A program made the position numbers and the translations under genes. A stretch of DNA of 64,000 bases from Empedobacter sp036647415. GTDB taxonomy: Bacteria; Bacteroidota; Bacteroidia; Flavobacteriales; Weeksellaceae. The stretch covers positions 1 through 64,000 of the forward strand of contig NZ_JAVXKG010000003.1 of the NCBI RefSeq assembly GCF_036647415.1, in the 5' to 3' direction. The notes beneath the pieces were generated by a model. The model ran no database searches and was not told where the DNA came from. It worked only from the letters and a program-made list of their open reading frames with translations. Positions 7,946 to 16,876 of the stretch are shown here, one piece after another (within the stretch, counting starts at the first letter, position 1; each line of letters opens with the position of its first letter).

Positions 7946-9310
7946 ATGTTTAAAAAGATATTAATCGCTAATAGAGGTGAAATTGCTATGCGTATTATAC
8001 GTACAGCAAAAGAAATGGGAATCAAAACGGTTGCCGTTTACTCTAAAGCAGACGAAACATCTTTACACGTACGCTTCGCAGATGAAGCTGTGTGTATTGG
8101 TCCTGCTCCAAGTAAAGATTCATACCTTAAAATGTCAAATATCATCGCAGCTGCAGAAATTACAGATGCTGATGCTATTCACCCAGGTTATGGATTTTTA
8201 TCTGAAAACTCAACTTTCTCTAAAATTTGTCAATCAAACGGAATCAAATTTATTGGTGCTCCAGCAGACAACATCGACCGTATGGGAGATAAAGCAAATG
8301 CTAAAGCGACAATGAAAGAAGCAGGTGTTCCTGTTGTTCCTGGATCTGATGGATTATTAGAAAGCTACGAACAAGCTATAGAAGTTGCTCGCGAAATAAA
8401 ATACCCTGTCATGATGAAAGCAACTGCCGGTGGTGGTGGTAAAGGTATGCGTGCAATTTGGAAAGAAGAAGATTTATTAAAAGCATGGGAATCTGCTCGT
8501 GCCGAAGCTGCAGCAGCTTTTGGTAACGACGGAATGTACATGGAAAAATTGATTGAAGAACCACGTCATATCGAAATACAAGTGGCTAGCGACCAAAATG
8601 GTAAAGCTTGTCATTTATCAGAACGTGACTGTTCTATTCAACGTCGTAATCAAAAATTGGCAGAAGAAACTCCTTCACCAATTATGACAGACGATTTACG
8701 TAAACGTATGGGTGACGCTGCTGTAAAAGCATGTGAATACATTGGTTACGAAGGTGTTGGTACAATAGAATTTTTAGTTGACAAACACGGCGATTTCTAT
8801 TTCATGGAAATGAATACTCGTATCCAAGTAGAACATCCAATTACAGAAGAAGTTACAGGTTTCGATTTAGTTCGTGAACAAATTATGTTAGCTTCTGGAG
8901 AACCTATCTCTGGTAAAAATTATTATCCAAACGGACATTCTATCGAGTGTCGTATCAATGCAGAAGATCCATATAACGACTTCCGCCCTTCTCCAGGTAA
9001 AATTAGTTCAATTAATATTCCTGGTGGTAATGGTGTTCGCGTAGATACTCACGTTTATGCTGGATATACAATTCCACCAAATTACGATTCAATGATTGCA
9101 AAATTAATTGTTACGGCACAAACACGCCAAGAAGCAATTGCAAAAATGAGACGTGCTTTAGCAGAATTTTATATCGAAGGTATCAAAACAACAATTCCTT
9201 TCCACTTACAGTTGATGGATCACCCAGATTTTATCGCGGGTAACTATACAACTAAGTTTATGGAAGATTTTGTATTTGATGAATCTTACGCAAACTATGG
9301 TGAATTTTAA
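7946..9310 (+). CDS. accC: Acetyl-CoA carboxylase biotin carboxylase subunit
   Basis: 454 residues, full length. ATP-grasp enzyme that carboxylates biotin on AccB using bicarbonate and ATP. N-terminal FKKILIANRGEIAMRIIRT, glycine-rich ATP loop (KATAGGGGKGMR, about 157-168), the catalytic stretch FMEMNTRIQVEHPITEE, and the biotin-carboxylase C-terminal domain with ECRINAEDP. Forms an operon with accB, ended by a strong terminator 22 bp downstream. Confidence 0.97.
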   Translation: MFKKILIANRGEIAMRIIRTAKEMGIKTVAVYSKADETSLHVRFADEAVCIGPAPSKDSYLKMSNIIAAAEITDADAIHPGYGFLSENSTFSKICQSNGIKFIGAPADNIDRMGDKANAKATMKEAGVPVVPGSDGLLESYEQAIEVAREIKYPVMMKATAGGGGKGMRAIWKEEDLLKAWESARAEAAAAFGNDGMYMEKLIEEPRHIEIQVASDQNGKACHLSERDCSIQRRNQKLAEETPSPIMTDDLRKRMGDAAVKACEYIGYEGVGTIEFLVDKHGDFYFMEMNTRIQVEHPITEEVTGFDLVREQIMLASGEPISGKNYYPNGHSIECRINAEDPYNDFRPSPGKISSINIPGGNGVRVDTHVYAGYTIPPNYDSMIAKLIVTAQTRQEAIAKMRRALAEFYIEGIKTTIPFHLQLMDHPDFIAGNYTTKFMEDFVFDESYANYGEF

Positions 9311-9331
9311 AAAATTCTATCTATAACTTAT

Positions 9332-9364
9332 AAAAATCCAGAACATTGTTCTGGATTTTTTTTG
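9332..9364 (+). terminator. Rho-independent terminator after accC
   Basis: Perfect 13-bp arms at 9332-9344 and 9348-9360 with an ATT loop, then T residues. Confidence 0.92.
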
Positions 9365-9603
9365 CTATACCCCCTTACATTATATGTCAAATTGACAGAA
9401 AAAAGTAACTTGGAACGTGATTTGAATATACACAAAAAAGAAATGTTTAAAATTTTTATAAATAGATTATTAGAGGAAAAACATTTATTTGAAAATTATC
9501 TCGAATAATTGTTAAAATAAAGTAAATGAATTGCTTGTAATCTTAGTTTTTACTATTAAAAATGATTAAAATTTTATACATTTGCACTCCAAATTTAAGG
9601 TAG
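9365..9603. other. Intergenic region before tig
   Basis: 239 bp. Apart from the tig promoter I see only a weak 36-codon reading frame from TTG at about 9399 to TAA at 9506 (ending RLLEEKHLFENYLE), with no good start signal. I do not call it a gene. Confidence 0.4.
9577..9584 (+). promoter_or_regulatory. -7 box of tig
   Basis: TACATTTG followed by C is a perfect TAnnTTTG match, with its end 19 bp before the tig ATG. The -33 element is not clear. Confidence 0.5.
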
Positions 9604-10926
9604 ATGAATATTACTAAAAATACAACAGACAATTTAAACGCAGTATTAACTGTAACTGTTGACAAGGCAGATTATCAAGAAAAAGTAGTTAATGTATTAA
9701 ACCAATACAAAAAAACTGCAAGTATCAAAGGTTTCCGTAAAGGACAAGTACCGATGAGTTTTGTAAAAAAACAATATGAACAAGCTGTTATTTTAGATAC
9801 AGTAAATGAGATTTTACAAAAAAGCGTATCTGACTACATCAACACAGAAAAATTATCAATTTTAGGAAATCCAGTTCCTGTAATTAAAGAAAATATTGAT
9901 TGGAATGCTGATCAATTAAATTTTGATTTCGAATTAGGATTAGCACCAGAATTTGATGTTGATTTATCTAAAGTAGAAGTTGACAGCTACAAAGTACAAG
10001 TTGCTGACGAAGAAGTACAAAAATACGTAGATAATTTTGCTGGACGTTTTGGTTCATTAAAATCTTTAGCAGAAGTTGAAGCAGAAGCAATTTTAAAAGT
10101 TGATGCACAAGTAGAAGGTCAAGAAGCTAAACCAACATTTATCCGTTTAGAAGAATTGAAAGATACTGCTGCATTTATTGGTAAAAAAGTTGGTGATGTA
10201 ATCGAAGTTAACGCAAACACTATTTTTGATACTGCTGAAGAAGCTGCACAACAGTTGAATACAGAAGTTTCTGAAGAAGGTGTAAATGTAACTTACACAA
10301 TCAAAGAAATTAACAAAGCTGAAAAAGCTGAAGTTAACCAAGAATTATTTGATAAAGTTTATGGAGAAGGAACTGTAGATTCAGAAGAAGCTTTCCGTAA
10401 CAAAATCAAAGCAGAGTCAGAAAACATGTACAACAAAGAAGCTGACAAACAAATCATTAATGAAGTTGTTTCTAAATTATTAGATACTGTTTCTTTTGAA
10501 TTACCAACAGCTTTCTTAACAAAATGGTTATTAACTTCTAACGAAAATGTAACTTCAGAAGAACAAGCAAAAGAAGAATTGGTAAAAATGGACAAAGGTT
10601 TACGTTACCAATTAATCGAAGCTAAAATTGCTGAAACAAATAATGTTGAAGTGAATGCTGAAGAGGTAAAAGAAGCTGCTTTTACTGCAATTAAAGATCA
10701 ATTAAAAATGTATGGTCAATCTTCTATTCCAGAAGAAACTTTACAACAAATAGCAATGTCTGCTTTACAAAATCAAGAAGAGTATAACCGTTTATCTTAC
10801 CAAGTATTTACAGATAAAATGTTAGCTGTTTTCAAAGAAAATGTAAAATTAAACGAGAAAGAAGTTACTTTTGACGAGTTTGTAGACTTAATTACAGAAA
10901 AAAACAAAGAATTAGCAGAAGCTTAA
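9604..10926 (+). CDS. tig: Trigger factor (ribosome-associated chaperone/PPIase)
   Basis: 440 residues. Binds the ribosome exit tunnel and folds nascent chains. The ribosome-binding signature appears as IKGFRKGQVPMSFVKKQY (about 39-56). A central region of about 150-235 stands where the FKBP domain lies; it is divergent (no aromatic FKBP core visible), as in other Bacteroidota. The C-terminal helical arms are rich in Glu/Lys. Located directly before clpP and clpX, the same tig-clpP-clpX order as in many bacteria. Firm by context and N-terminal motif. Confidence 0.93.
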   Translation: MNITKNTTDNLNAVLTVTVDKADYQEKVVNVLNQYKKTASIKGFRKGQVPMSFVKKQYEQAVILDTVNEILQKSVSDYINTEKLSILGNPVPVIKENIDWNADQLNFDFELGLAPEFDVDLSKVEVDSYKVQVADEEVQKYVDNFAGRFGSLKSLAEVEAEAILKVDAQVEGQEAKPTFIRLEELKDTAAFIGKKVGDVIEVNANTIFDTAEEAAQQLNTEVSEEGVNVTYTIKEINKAEKAEVNQELFDKVYGEGTVDSEEAFRNKIKAESENMYNKEADKQIINEVVSKLLDTVSFELPTAFLTKWLLTSNENVTSEEQAKEELVKMDKGLRYQLIEAKIAETNNVEVNAEEVKEAAFTAIKDQLKMYGQSSIPEETLQQIAMSALQNQEEYNRLSYQVFTDKMLAVFKENVKLNEKEVTFDEFVDLITEKNKELAEA

Positions 10927-10975
10927 TTAAAACTTCTGAAAAATTCTTTAACTTTCATTAAAATCTAAATTAATA

Positions 10976-11644
10976 ATGAAGAACGTAGGAGAAGAATTTA
11001 AAAAATATGCGGCGTTGGATAAAGGAATTAGCTCTTTACATTTAGAAAGCTACATTCAAAATACAACACCATACATTGTTGAAGAAAGAAAATTAAACGT
11101 TGCACAAATGGACGTGTTTTCTCGATTAATGATGGATAGAATTATCTTTTTAGGAACAGCTATCGATGATCAAATTGCGAACATCATACAAGCACAATTA
11201 TTGTTTTTAGAAAGTGTAGATTCTACAAAAGATATTCAAATTTATGTAAACTCACCAGGTGGTGGTGTTTATGCAGGTTTAGGTATTTATGATACAATGC
11301 AATTAATAAAACCAGATGTTGCAACAATATGTACAGGTATGGCCGCCTCTATGGGAGCAGTTTTATTATGTGCTGGAGCAGAAGGTAAACGTTCTGCATT
11401 AAAACATTCACGTGTAATGATTCATCAACCTTTAGGTGGTGCACAAGGACAAGCAACTGATATGGAAATTACATTGAAGGAAATCTTGAAATTGAAAAAA
11501 GAATTATATGATATTCTTGCAACACATTCGGGACAAACTTTCGAGCAAATCGAAAAAGATGGTGAACGTGATTACTGGATGACTTCGCAAGAAGCAAAAG
11601 AATATGGAATGATAGATGAAGTTTTAACACCTCGTTCTAAATAA
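10976..11644 (+). CDS. clpP: ATP-dependent Clp protease proteolytic subunit
   Basis: 222 residues. Serine peptidase forming a tetradecameric barrel fed by ClpX/ClpC. Catalytic triad visible: S125 in GMAASMGAVL, H150 in RVMIHQPLGG, D199 in EKDGERDYW. YVNSPGGGVYAGLGIYDT is the conserved oxyanion region. The first 35 residues form a longer N-terminus than mature E. coli ClpP and may be processed. It lies 49 bp after tig and is followed by a strong terminator, so clpX has its own promoter. Confidence 0.97.
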   Translation: MKNVGEEFKKYAALDKGISSLHLESYIQNTTPYIVEERKLNVAQMDVFSRLMMDRIIFLGTAIDDQIANIIQAQLLFLESVDSTKDIQIYVNSPGGGVYAGLGIYDTMQLIKPDVATICTGMAASMGAVLLCAGAEGKRSALKHSRVMIHQPLGGAQGQATDMEITLKEILKLKKELYDILATHSGQTFEQIEKDGERDYWMTSQEAKEYGMIDEVLTPRSK

Positions 11645-11665
11645 TTCACATAAAACAATACAACT

Positions 11666-11697
11666 AAAAAGGATACTCAGTTTGAGTATCCTTTTTT
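11666..11697 (+). terminator. Rho-independent terminator after clpP
   Basis: 14-bp perfect arms 11666-11679 and 11683-11696 (loop GTT) ending in a T run. Confidence 0.92.
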
Positions 11698-11861
11698 ATT
11701 TTGAATAATATCATCAATGTTTTACTATTTAAAATACATTTAGAAAAAAAACGACAATAATTCACAAAAATAATTAAGCAAAACTATTATTATATTATCC
11801 TTATTTTGACCACTTTGATTAAATTAACATAGAAATATTTTCTAAATCAATAAAAAGTAAA

Positions 11862-11869
11862 TAACTTTG
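11862..11869 (+). promoter_or_regulatory. -7 box of clpX
   Basis: TAACTTTG, a TAnnTTTG match, ends 23 bp before the TTG start of clpX in the 195-bp gap after the clpP terminator. A palindromic TTAATTAAGCTTAA-type stretch follows. No -33 TTG at consensus distance. Confidence 0.45.
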
Positions 11870-11892
11870 TAGCTTAATTAAGCTTAAAAAAA

Positions 11893-13041
11893 TTGGAAGA
11901 AAATAAGTGTTCTTTTTGTGGCAAAAACAGAAATGAAGTCAATATTTTAGTCTCAGGAATCGACGGTAATATTTGTGATAATTGTATAGAACAAGCTCAT
12001 GGCATAGTTCTTGAAGAATCAAAATTTAATGATAAAAATGAATTGATTAAACCTTTAACATTAAAATCACCTAAAGAAATTAAAGAATTTCTTGATGATT
12101 ATGTTATTGGACAAGATCAAGCAAAAAAAATATTATCTGTAGCGGTTTATAATCACTATAAAAGAATATTGTTAGACAAAGACAATGATGTAGAAATTGA
12201 CAAGTCTAACGTAATTTTAGTTGGAGAAACAGGAACTGGTAAAACATTATTAGCAAAATCTATTGCAAAATTATTAAATGTACCATTTGCCATAGTTGAT
12301 GCAACTGTATTAACAGAAGCTGGTTATGTAGGAGAAGATGTAGAAAGTATTTTGACACGTCTTTTACAATCTGCAGATTATAATGTAGAACTAGCCGAAA
12401 AAGGAATTGTCTTTATAGATGAAATGGATAAAATTGCACGTAAAAGTGATAATCCATCTATTACAAGAGATGTTTCTGGTGAAGGTGTACAACAAGCTTT
12501 ATTAAAAATATTAGAAGGAACTATTGTTAATGTTCCACCTAAAGGAGGTCGTAAACACCCAGATCAAAAATTTATCGAAGTAAATACAAAAGATATTTTA
12601 TTTATTGCGGGTGGTGCTTTTTCTGGAATAGAAAAACACATTGCAGATCGCCTAAAGAAACACGTAATCGGTTTCAAAAATGAAGAAACAAAAGTAATAG
12701 AAAATCTTTTGGATGAAGTAAATGCACAAGATTTGAAAAATTTTGGAATTATACCAGAATTAATCGGGCGTTTACCAATCATCACGTTTCTAAAACCATT
12801 AGATAAAGAAGCAATGAGAGCAATTTTAACTGAACCTAAAAATGCCTTATTAAAACAATATACAAAGCTTTTTGCATTAGATGGCAAAGAGTTAGTAGTG
12901 ACGGACGAAACTTTAAATAAAATTGTAGATAAGGCAAATGATTTAGGGTTAGGAGCTCGTGGTTTACGAGCGGTATCGGAAGAGATTTTTACCGATTTAA
13001 TGTATGAAATTAAAGATTTACCAGAAAAAGTTACAATATAA
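11893..13041 (+). CDS. clpX: ClpX, AAA+ unfoldase of ClpXP
   Basis: 382 residues, TTG start. Zinc-binding N-domain with C6, C9, C28 and C31. AAA+ module: Walker A GETGTGKT (111-118), pore loop GYVGED, Walker B VFIDEMDKI, RKH loop (GRKHPD), the IGF loop that docks on ClpP (HVIGFKNE), and sensor 2 GARGLRAVSE. TTG is the only start upstream of the zinc finger. The protein stops about 23 residues after GARGLR, whereas E. coli ClpX has about 52 there, so the C-terminal end of the small domain looks short. Confidence 0.95.
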   Translation: MEENKCSFCGKNRNEVNILVSGIDGNICDNCIEQAHGIVLEESKFNDKNELIKPLTLKSPKEIKEFLDDYVIGQDQAKKILSVAVYNHYKRILLDKDNDVEIDKSNVILVGETGTGKTLLAKSIAKLLNVPFAIVDATVLTEAGYVGEDVESILTRLLQSADYNVELAEKGIVFIDEMDKIARKSDNPSITRDVSGEGVQQALLKILEGTIVNVPPKGGRKHPDQKFIEVNTKDILFIAGGAFSGIEKHIADRLKKHVIGFKNEETKVIENLLDEVNAQDLKNFGIIPELIGRLPIITFLKPLDKEAMRAILTEPKNALLKQYTKLFALDGKELVVTDETLNKIVDKANDLGLGARGLRAVSEEIFTDLMYEIKDLPEKVTI

Positions 13042-13074
13042 TTAATTGTATAATAACTTTTTAATAAAAATTTT

Positions 13075-13082
13075 TATCTTTG
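13075..13082 (+). promoter_or_regulatory. -7 box before the T9SS protein gene
   Basis: TATCTTTG, perfect TAnnTTTG, leaves a leader of about 50 nt before the ATG at 13139. Confidence 0.45.
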
Positions 13083-13138
13083 TAATGAATTTATTTTTTA
13101 AATTTAATAAAGAACCCAACCTAAAATAACATAATATT

Positions 13139-15202
13139 ATGAAAAAGAATCTACTTGCTTTATTTGCACTGAGTGCAATATATAGTGTTTCTGCTCAGAA
13201 TACCTCTATTAATGATGCGGTAATTGTAAAAGTAAATCCTAACACATTATTTTATAATGGAGGAAGTGTTAGTGTAACAACTACAACTGCTGGAGGTACT
13301 ACAGAAAAAATAATTAATCAAGGAAACATACAAGTTCAAGGTGGTTTTACCAATGGAAATACAACCGGTAAAAACTTTGTTAACAAATACACAAGTGATA
13401 CGTCTTATGGTCAATTAATAATCAAAGACGCAACGACTGTTACTGGTAATTTAACTATAGAAAGATCTACTCCTAATTTAAATAATGATGAGTATCTTAT
13501 TTCATTACCTTTTAAAGATGTATTAGCAAAAGATGTTATTAACTCTTTAACTGGAGGTAATTTTTTTAGTGGTAATTGTAGTGTGAATACAGATTGTGGG
13601 CTTAATAAAAGATACCAACAATCATTATTCGTGTGGGATGTTGCCGAAACAGAATATGATGCAGTTGATAATAATTATAAAATAGAACCGCAAAAAAGAT
13701 ATTTATTAAATTTAAGAAATAATACTCCTGTTAAAACTGCCATTAATACTTTGGTAGGTCCTGTTAAGTTTAGCGGTATACCAAACAACAATACAATTAA
13801 CTACTCTTTAAAAAGTGGACTAAAAGGTAATGCGCAAGATTTTGAAGCTTTAACATGGAAAGATTGGAAGAGTAGAATCAATAACTATGCAGAATCGTAT
13901 GATTCATATATAGGAAACCAAACAGGTGCTAAATATGATAACGATAAATTATTTGGTAAAAATTTACATCGATTAGCAAATCCTTTTACTTCTAATCTAG
14001 ATTTATCTAATGTAAATACAGGTTCATCATGGATAACTTTTACTACGACTGCTGGTGCTAATCAATCTCCTGCAAATGCTTGGGGAGCACTTCGTTTTAG
14101 AGTTTTCAAAACAGCAAATGATTACACGATCAAATGGAATTCTAGTAATGGAAATACAAGTTCGGGAACTACAACATTAAGTGCATATTTACAAAAAAAT
14201 GGTGCTAATGCCAATTACTTTTGGACAGGAAGCCCTGAAGCGTTATTAGTAAAACCTTATGAGTCTTTTTATGTTGATTATTATGCTGTCAATTCAACTG
14301 GGAATGGCTCACGTATAATTGATGCTAAAGTAACACTTACTGATTCTCAAAAAACATTTGGTTATGATTATAAAACAATCGGGTTACCAGGTAATGGTCT
14401 ATACAGTAGAAATGAAAACCAATCTAACCAGAATCAAACATTATTAAATAATCAAGAGTTAAAAGAAAAAGGATTAGTTACAGATTTTGATTTTACACAG
14501 TTAGAATTATATTTGACTAAAGAAGATCAAATACAAGGAAATGCTGCATATTTATTAAATGCAAATTTCATGGTTACTGGAACTGCAACAACTAATCAAA
14601 TAACAAACGCTATATTTTTCTACGAAGAAGATAAAGATGGAAATCCTATATTAAATGCACAAACATTAACAAACTCTTTTAATAACGAAGATTATATAGG
14701 TAAACCTTTAAGAGTTGGATTTTATAATTTAGAAAGTGGAAAAAATTATCGTTTAAACTTAAATCTATATGAATACTCTATTCTAAATAAAGTAAAAGAT
14801 TTAAACTTAGGAAAGTATTATTTCTATGATAAAGTTACTAATAAAGTAATTGATGTTAACGAAGCAACTGAAATATCTTTTGTAGCAGATGACAAAATAA
14901 ATGATCGTTTTGAATTTTATTGGAACGAAAAACCATCAACTTTAGGTACAGATGATTTAAATGGAGCTAACGCGACTTATTTATACACTAATAATAGTAG
15001 TCAATTTGTTAAGTTTGAAGAAAAAAATACAACTGCTGACATCGCAGTTTATGATATATCTGGTAAACAAATATTTAATAAAGTAAATGTTTCTACAAAT
15101 ACAGATTATAAATTAAACTTGATAAATGTACCAAGTGTATATGTTGTAAAAATTGCATACAAAAACGGAAAAGTTGTAACTAAGAAAACCATTAACAAAT
15201 AA
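13139..15202 (+). CDS. Exported protein with type IX secretion C-terminal sorting domain
   Basis: 687 residues. Signal peptide 1-19 (ending YSVSAQ). The last 75 residues form a type A T9SS sorting domain: a short strand, 'TADIAVYDISGKQIFNK', 'YKLNLINVPSVYVVKI' and a lysine-rich end (VVTKKTINK). The T9SS carries such proteins across the outer membrane and attaches them to the cell surface. The bulk (20-610) is Asn/Thr-rich, beta-like, with no enzyme motif, resembling Bacteroidota surface proteins of unknown role. Only 9 bp separate it from the next small membrane-protein gene, so the two are probably translated together. Confidence 0.85.
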   Translation: MKKNLLALFALSAIYSVSAQNTSINDAVIVKVNPNTLFYNGGSVSVTTTTAGGTTEKIINQGNIQVQGGFTNGNTTGKNFVNKYTSDTSYGQLIIKDATTVTGNLTIERSTPNLNNDEYLISLPFKDVLAKDVINSLTGGNFFSGNCSVNTDCGLNKRYQQSLFVWDVAETEYDAVDNNYKIEPQKRYLLNLRNNTPVKTAINTLVGPVKFSGIPNNNTINYSLKSGLKGNAQDFEALTWKDWKSRINNYAESYDSYIGNQTGAKYDNDKLFGKNLHRLANPFTSNLDLSNVNTGSSWITFTTTAGANQSPANAWGALRFRVFKTANDYTIKWNSSNGNTSSGTTTLSAYLQKNGANANYFWTGSPEALLVKPYESFYVDYYAVNSTGNGSRIIDAKVTLTDSQKTFGYDYKTIGLPGNGLYSRNENQSNQNQTLLNNQELKEKGLVTDFDFTQLELYLTKEDQIQGNAAYLLNANFMVTGTATTNQITNAIFFYEEDKDGNPILNAQTLTNSFNNEDYIGKPLRVGFYNLESGKNYRLNLNLYEYSILNKVKDLNLGKYYFYDKVTNKVIDVNEATEISFVADDKINDRFEFYWNEKPSTLGTDDLNGANATYLYTNNSSQFVKFEEKNTTADIAVYDISGKQIFNKVNVSTNTDYKLNLINVPSVYVVKIAYKNGKVVTKKTINK

Positions 15203-15211
15203 ACCCTAACT

Positions 15212-15451
15212 ATGAAAAAATATTTAAAACATTTATTATTTGCCTTACTGTTTTTTAGTTACACAAGTTATATGTATGCTCAAGAGCCATGTGAACCAGG
15301 ATTTGACTGTAGTGGTGGTGGTAGTGAAAATGGACATGGAACTGGAAATAGAAAAGTACCAATAAATGATTATGCACCAATATTAATTATAACTGCAATT
15401 ACAATCGCAGGATTAATTTCTTATAAACAAAGAGAATTACTTAGAAAATAA
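15212..15451 (+). CDS. Small membrane protein with C-terminal PI-[DN] anchor-like motif
   Basis: 79 residues. Signal peptide (1-23, ending YMYAQ), a short Cys/Gly-rich exposed part (CEPGFDCSGGGSENGHGTGN), then PINDYAP followed by one helix (LIITAITIAGLISY) and a basic tail (KQRELLRK). This layout resembles the small Bacteroidota proteins called PID-CTERM (P-I-D, one helix, basic end), which have been proposed to be sorting substrates; here the motif reads PIN. It follows the T9SS protein gene by 9 bp and ends before a terminator. The link to sorting is inference. Confidence 0.7.
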   Translation: MKKYLKHLLFALLFFSYTSYMYAQEPCEPGFDCSGGGSENGHGTGNRKVPINDYAPILIITAITIAGLISYKQRELLRK

Positions 15452-15463
15452 ATTCATACTTTT

Positions 15464-15497
15464 AAAACCTCAATCAAATGATTGAGGTTTTTTTATA
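15464..15497 (+). terminator. Rho-independent terminator
   Basis: 12-bp perfect arms 15464-15475 and 15480-15491 (loop AAAT) with a T7 run; ends the T9SS-protein operon. Confidence 0.92.
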
Positions 15498-15512
15498 TAA
15501 CAAACATATACT

Positions 15513-16811
15513 ATGAAAAATAAATTTATATTACCTCTTGTTGTTTTAGGAAGTTCTGTCTTTGGACAATTCACCGTTTCTGGACAATTAGAGAATTATG
15601 CAAACAAATCTGTATTGGTTAAAATTTATGAAAATTCTGATCTTAAATTAATCAAAAATACAAAAACAGATGCGCAAGGAAATTTCTCTGCCAATGTTCC
15701 AAAAGAATACAATGGTTTTGTACGAATTGATTTACCAACTGGTGAAAATCTTTCATTATTAACAGATAATAAAAACTTAAAATTCAAAACTGTAGCGGGA
15801 CAAGATTTCATGAATCGATTAGAAATAATCGAAGGAAATACTCAGAAAGAGTATAATAAAATAATCGCTATGCAACCGTTAAATGAAGTACAAAATCAAG
15901 TTTTCCCTTATTTATTACAGGCTTATAAACCAACTGATGAATTTTATCAAGCTATCATAAAAGAGCAAAATCGTATAAATACATTAAATAAAGATGCTAA
16001 ATATTCTGGTTTAGTAGATTATATCAAAACATTGAACGATTTGAAACAAGCTGCACAATCTGGAAAAGATACGCAAGCGGTTGATAAAATTGTAACTCAC
16101 TTTGTAAATGATGATGATCGTTTAGAGCAATCTGGAACATTTACTGATTTAGTATTTGCGTATGTTAACACTAAATTGAGTACTGGTGAAGGTGATAATA
16201 TTGAAGAAAAATTGATTGCTGCAACTGACGAAATATTAGCTAAAACTGATATTACGACTGCTCGTGGTCAAAATATTTTATCAACGTTATTAAACATTGT
16301 TCCGAAAGATCAATATGCTGGTTTTCACAAAAAATATGTTGATAAAGTAAATGGTTTAACATGTAAAATTACAGATCAGTTAAAAAAACGTGTTGGGCAA
16401 GCTTCAGCTATGCAAGTTGGAAGTAAAGTTCCTAACATTACGTTTGATAAAGCTATAAATGGTAAAAAATCATTATACGATATCAAAGCAAATCAAAAGT
16501 TAATTGTTTTTTGGGCTTCTTGGTGTCCTGCTTGTCAGCAAGAAATTCCTTACATAAAAGAGTTTTATAAAGATTTTAAAGCCAAAGGTGGTGAAATCGT
16601 AGCAATCTCTTTAGACTTTGATGAAACTGCTTTTAAAGACGCTACAAAAGATTTACCTTGGTATAATTATACTGATTTGTTGCGTTGGGATTCTCCAATT
16701 GCAGAACAGTTTAGTGTAAGTTCTACTCCTACTTTATTTTTAGTAGATAAAGACAATAAAATAATCAAAGAAGTACATCATATTTCTGAATTAGAAGCTG
16801 CTAAAAAATAA
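15513..16811 (+). CDS. TlpA-like thioredoxin-fold disulfide reductase, exported
   Basis: 432 residues. Signal peptide (1-18, ending GSSVFGQ). The N-terminal region (about 20-110, VSGQLENYANKSVLVKIYE) looks like the DUF4369/carboxypeptidase-regulatory type domain that precedes many Bacteroidota TlpA proteins. A helical linker follows to about 300, then a thioredoxin fold with the redox pair C338-P-A-C341 in FWASWCPACQQE and the cis-Pro loop STPTLFLVDKDNK. Predicted to reduce or exchange disulfides in the periplasm. Single gene between two terminators; its partner proteins cannot be told from context. Confidence 0.88.
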   Translation: MKNKFILPLVVLGSSVFGQFTVSGQLENYANKSVLVKIYENSDLKLIKNTKTDAQGNFSANVPKEYNGFVRIDLPTGENLSLLTDNKNLKFKTVAGQDFMNRLEIIEGNTQKEYNKIIAMQPLNEVQNQVFPYLLQAYKPTDEFYQAIIKEQNRINTLNKDAKYSGLVDYIKTLNDLKQAAQSGKDTQAVDKIVTHFVNDDDRLEQSGTFTDLVFAYVNTKLSTGEGDNIEEKLIAATDEILAKTDITTARGQNILSTLLNIVPKDQYAGFHKKYVDKVNGLTCKITDQLKKRVGQASAMQVGSKVPNITFDKAINGKKSLYDIKANQKLIVFWASWCPACQQEIPYIKEFYKDFKAKGGEIVAISLDFDETAFKDATKDLPWYNYTDLLRWDSPIAEQFSVSSTPTLFLVDKDNKIIKEVHHISELEAAKK

Positions 16812-16835
16812 CAGTTCTAAAATATATAAAAAACG

Positions 16836-16868
16836 AAAAGCTATACTCAATGGTATAGCTTTTTTTAT
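16836..16868. terminator. Terminator between convergent genes
   Basis: Arms 16836-16846 and 16853-16863 (11 bp, loop TCAATG) with an A run on one side and a T run on the other. Serves the TlpA-like gene and possibly rodA from the other strand. Confidence 0.85.
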
Positions 16869-16876
16869 ATCTTAAT

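Noticed and set aside
9399..9506. Small 36-codon ORF before tig
   Set aside because: No ATG/GTG at the beginning, no promoter or homology recognised, and it lies in AT-rich intergenic DNA.
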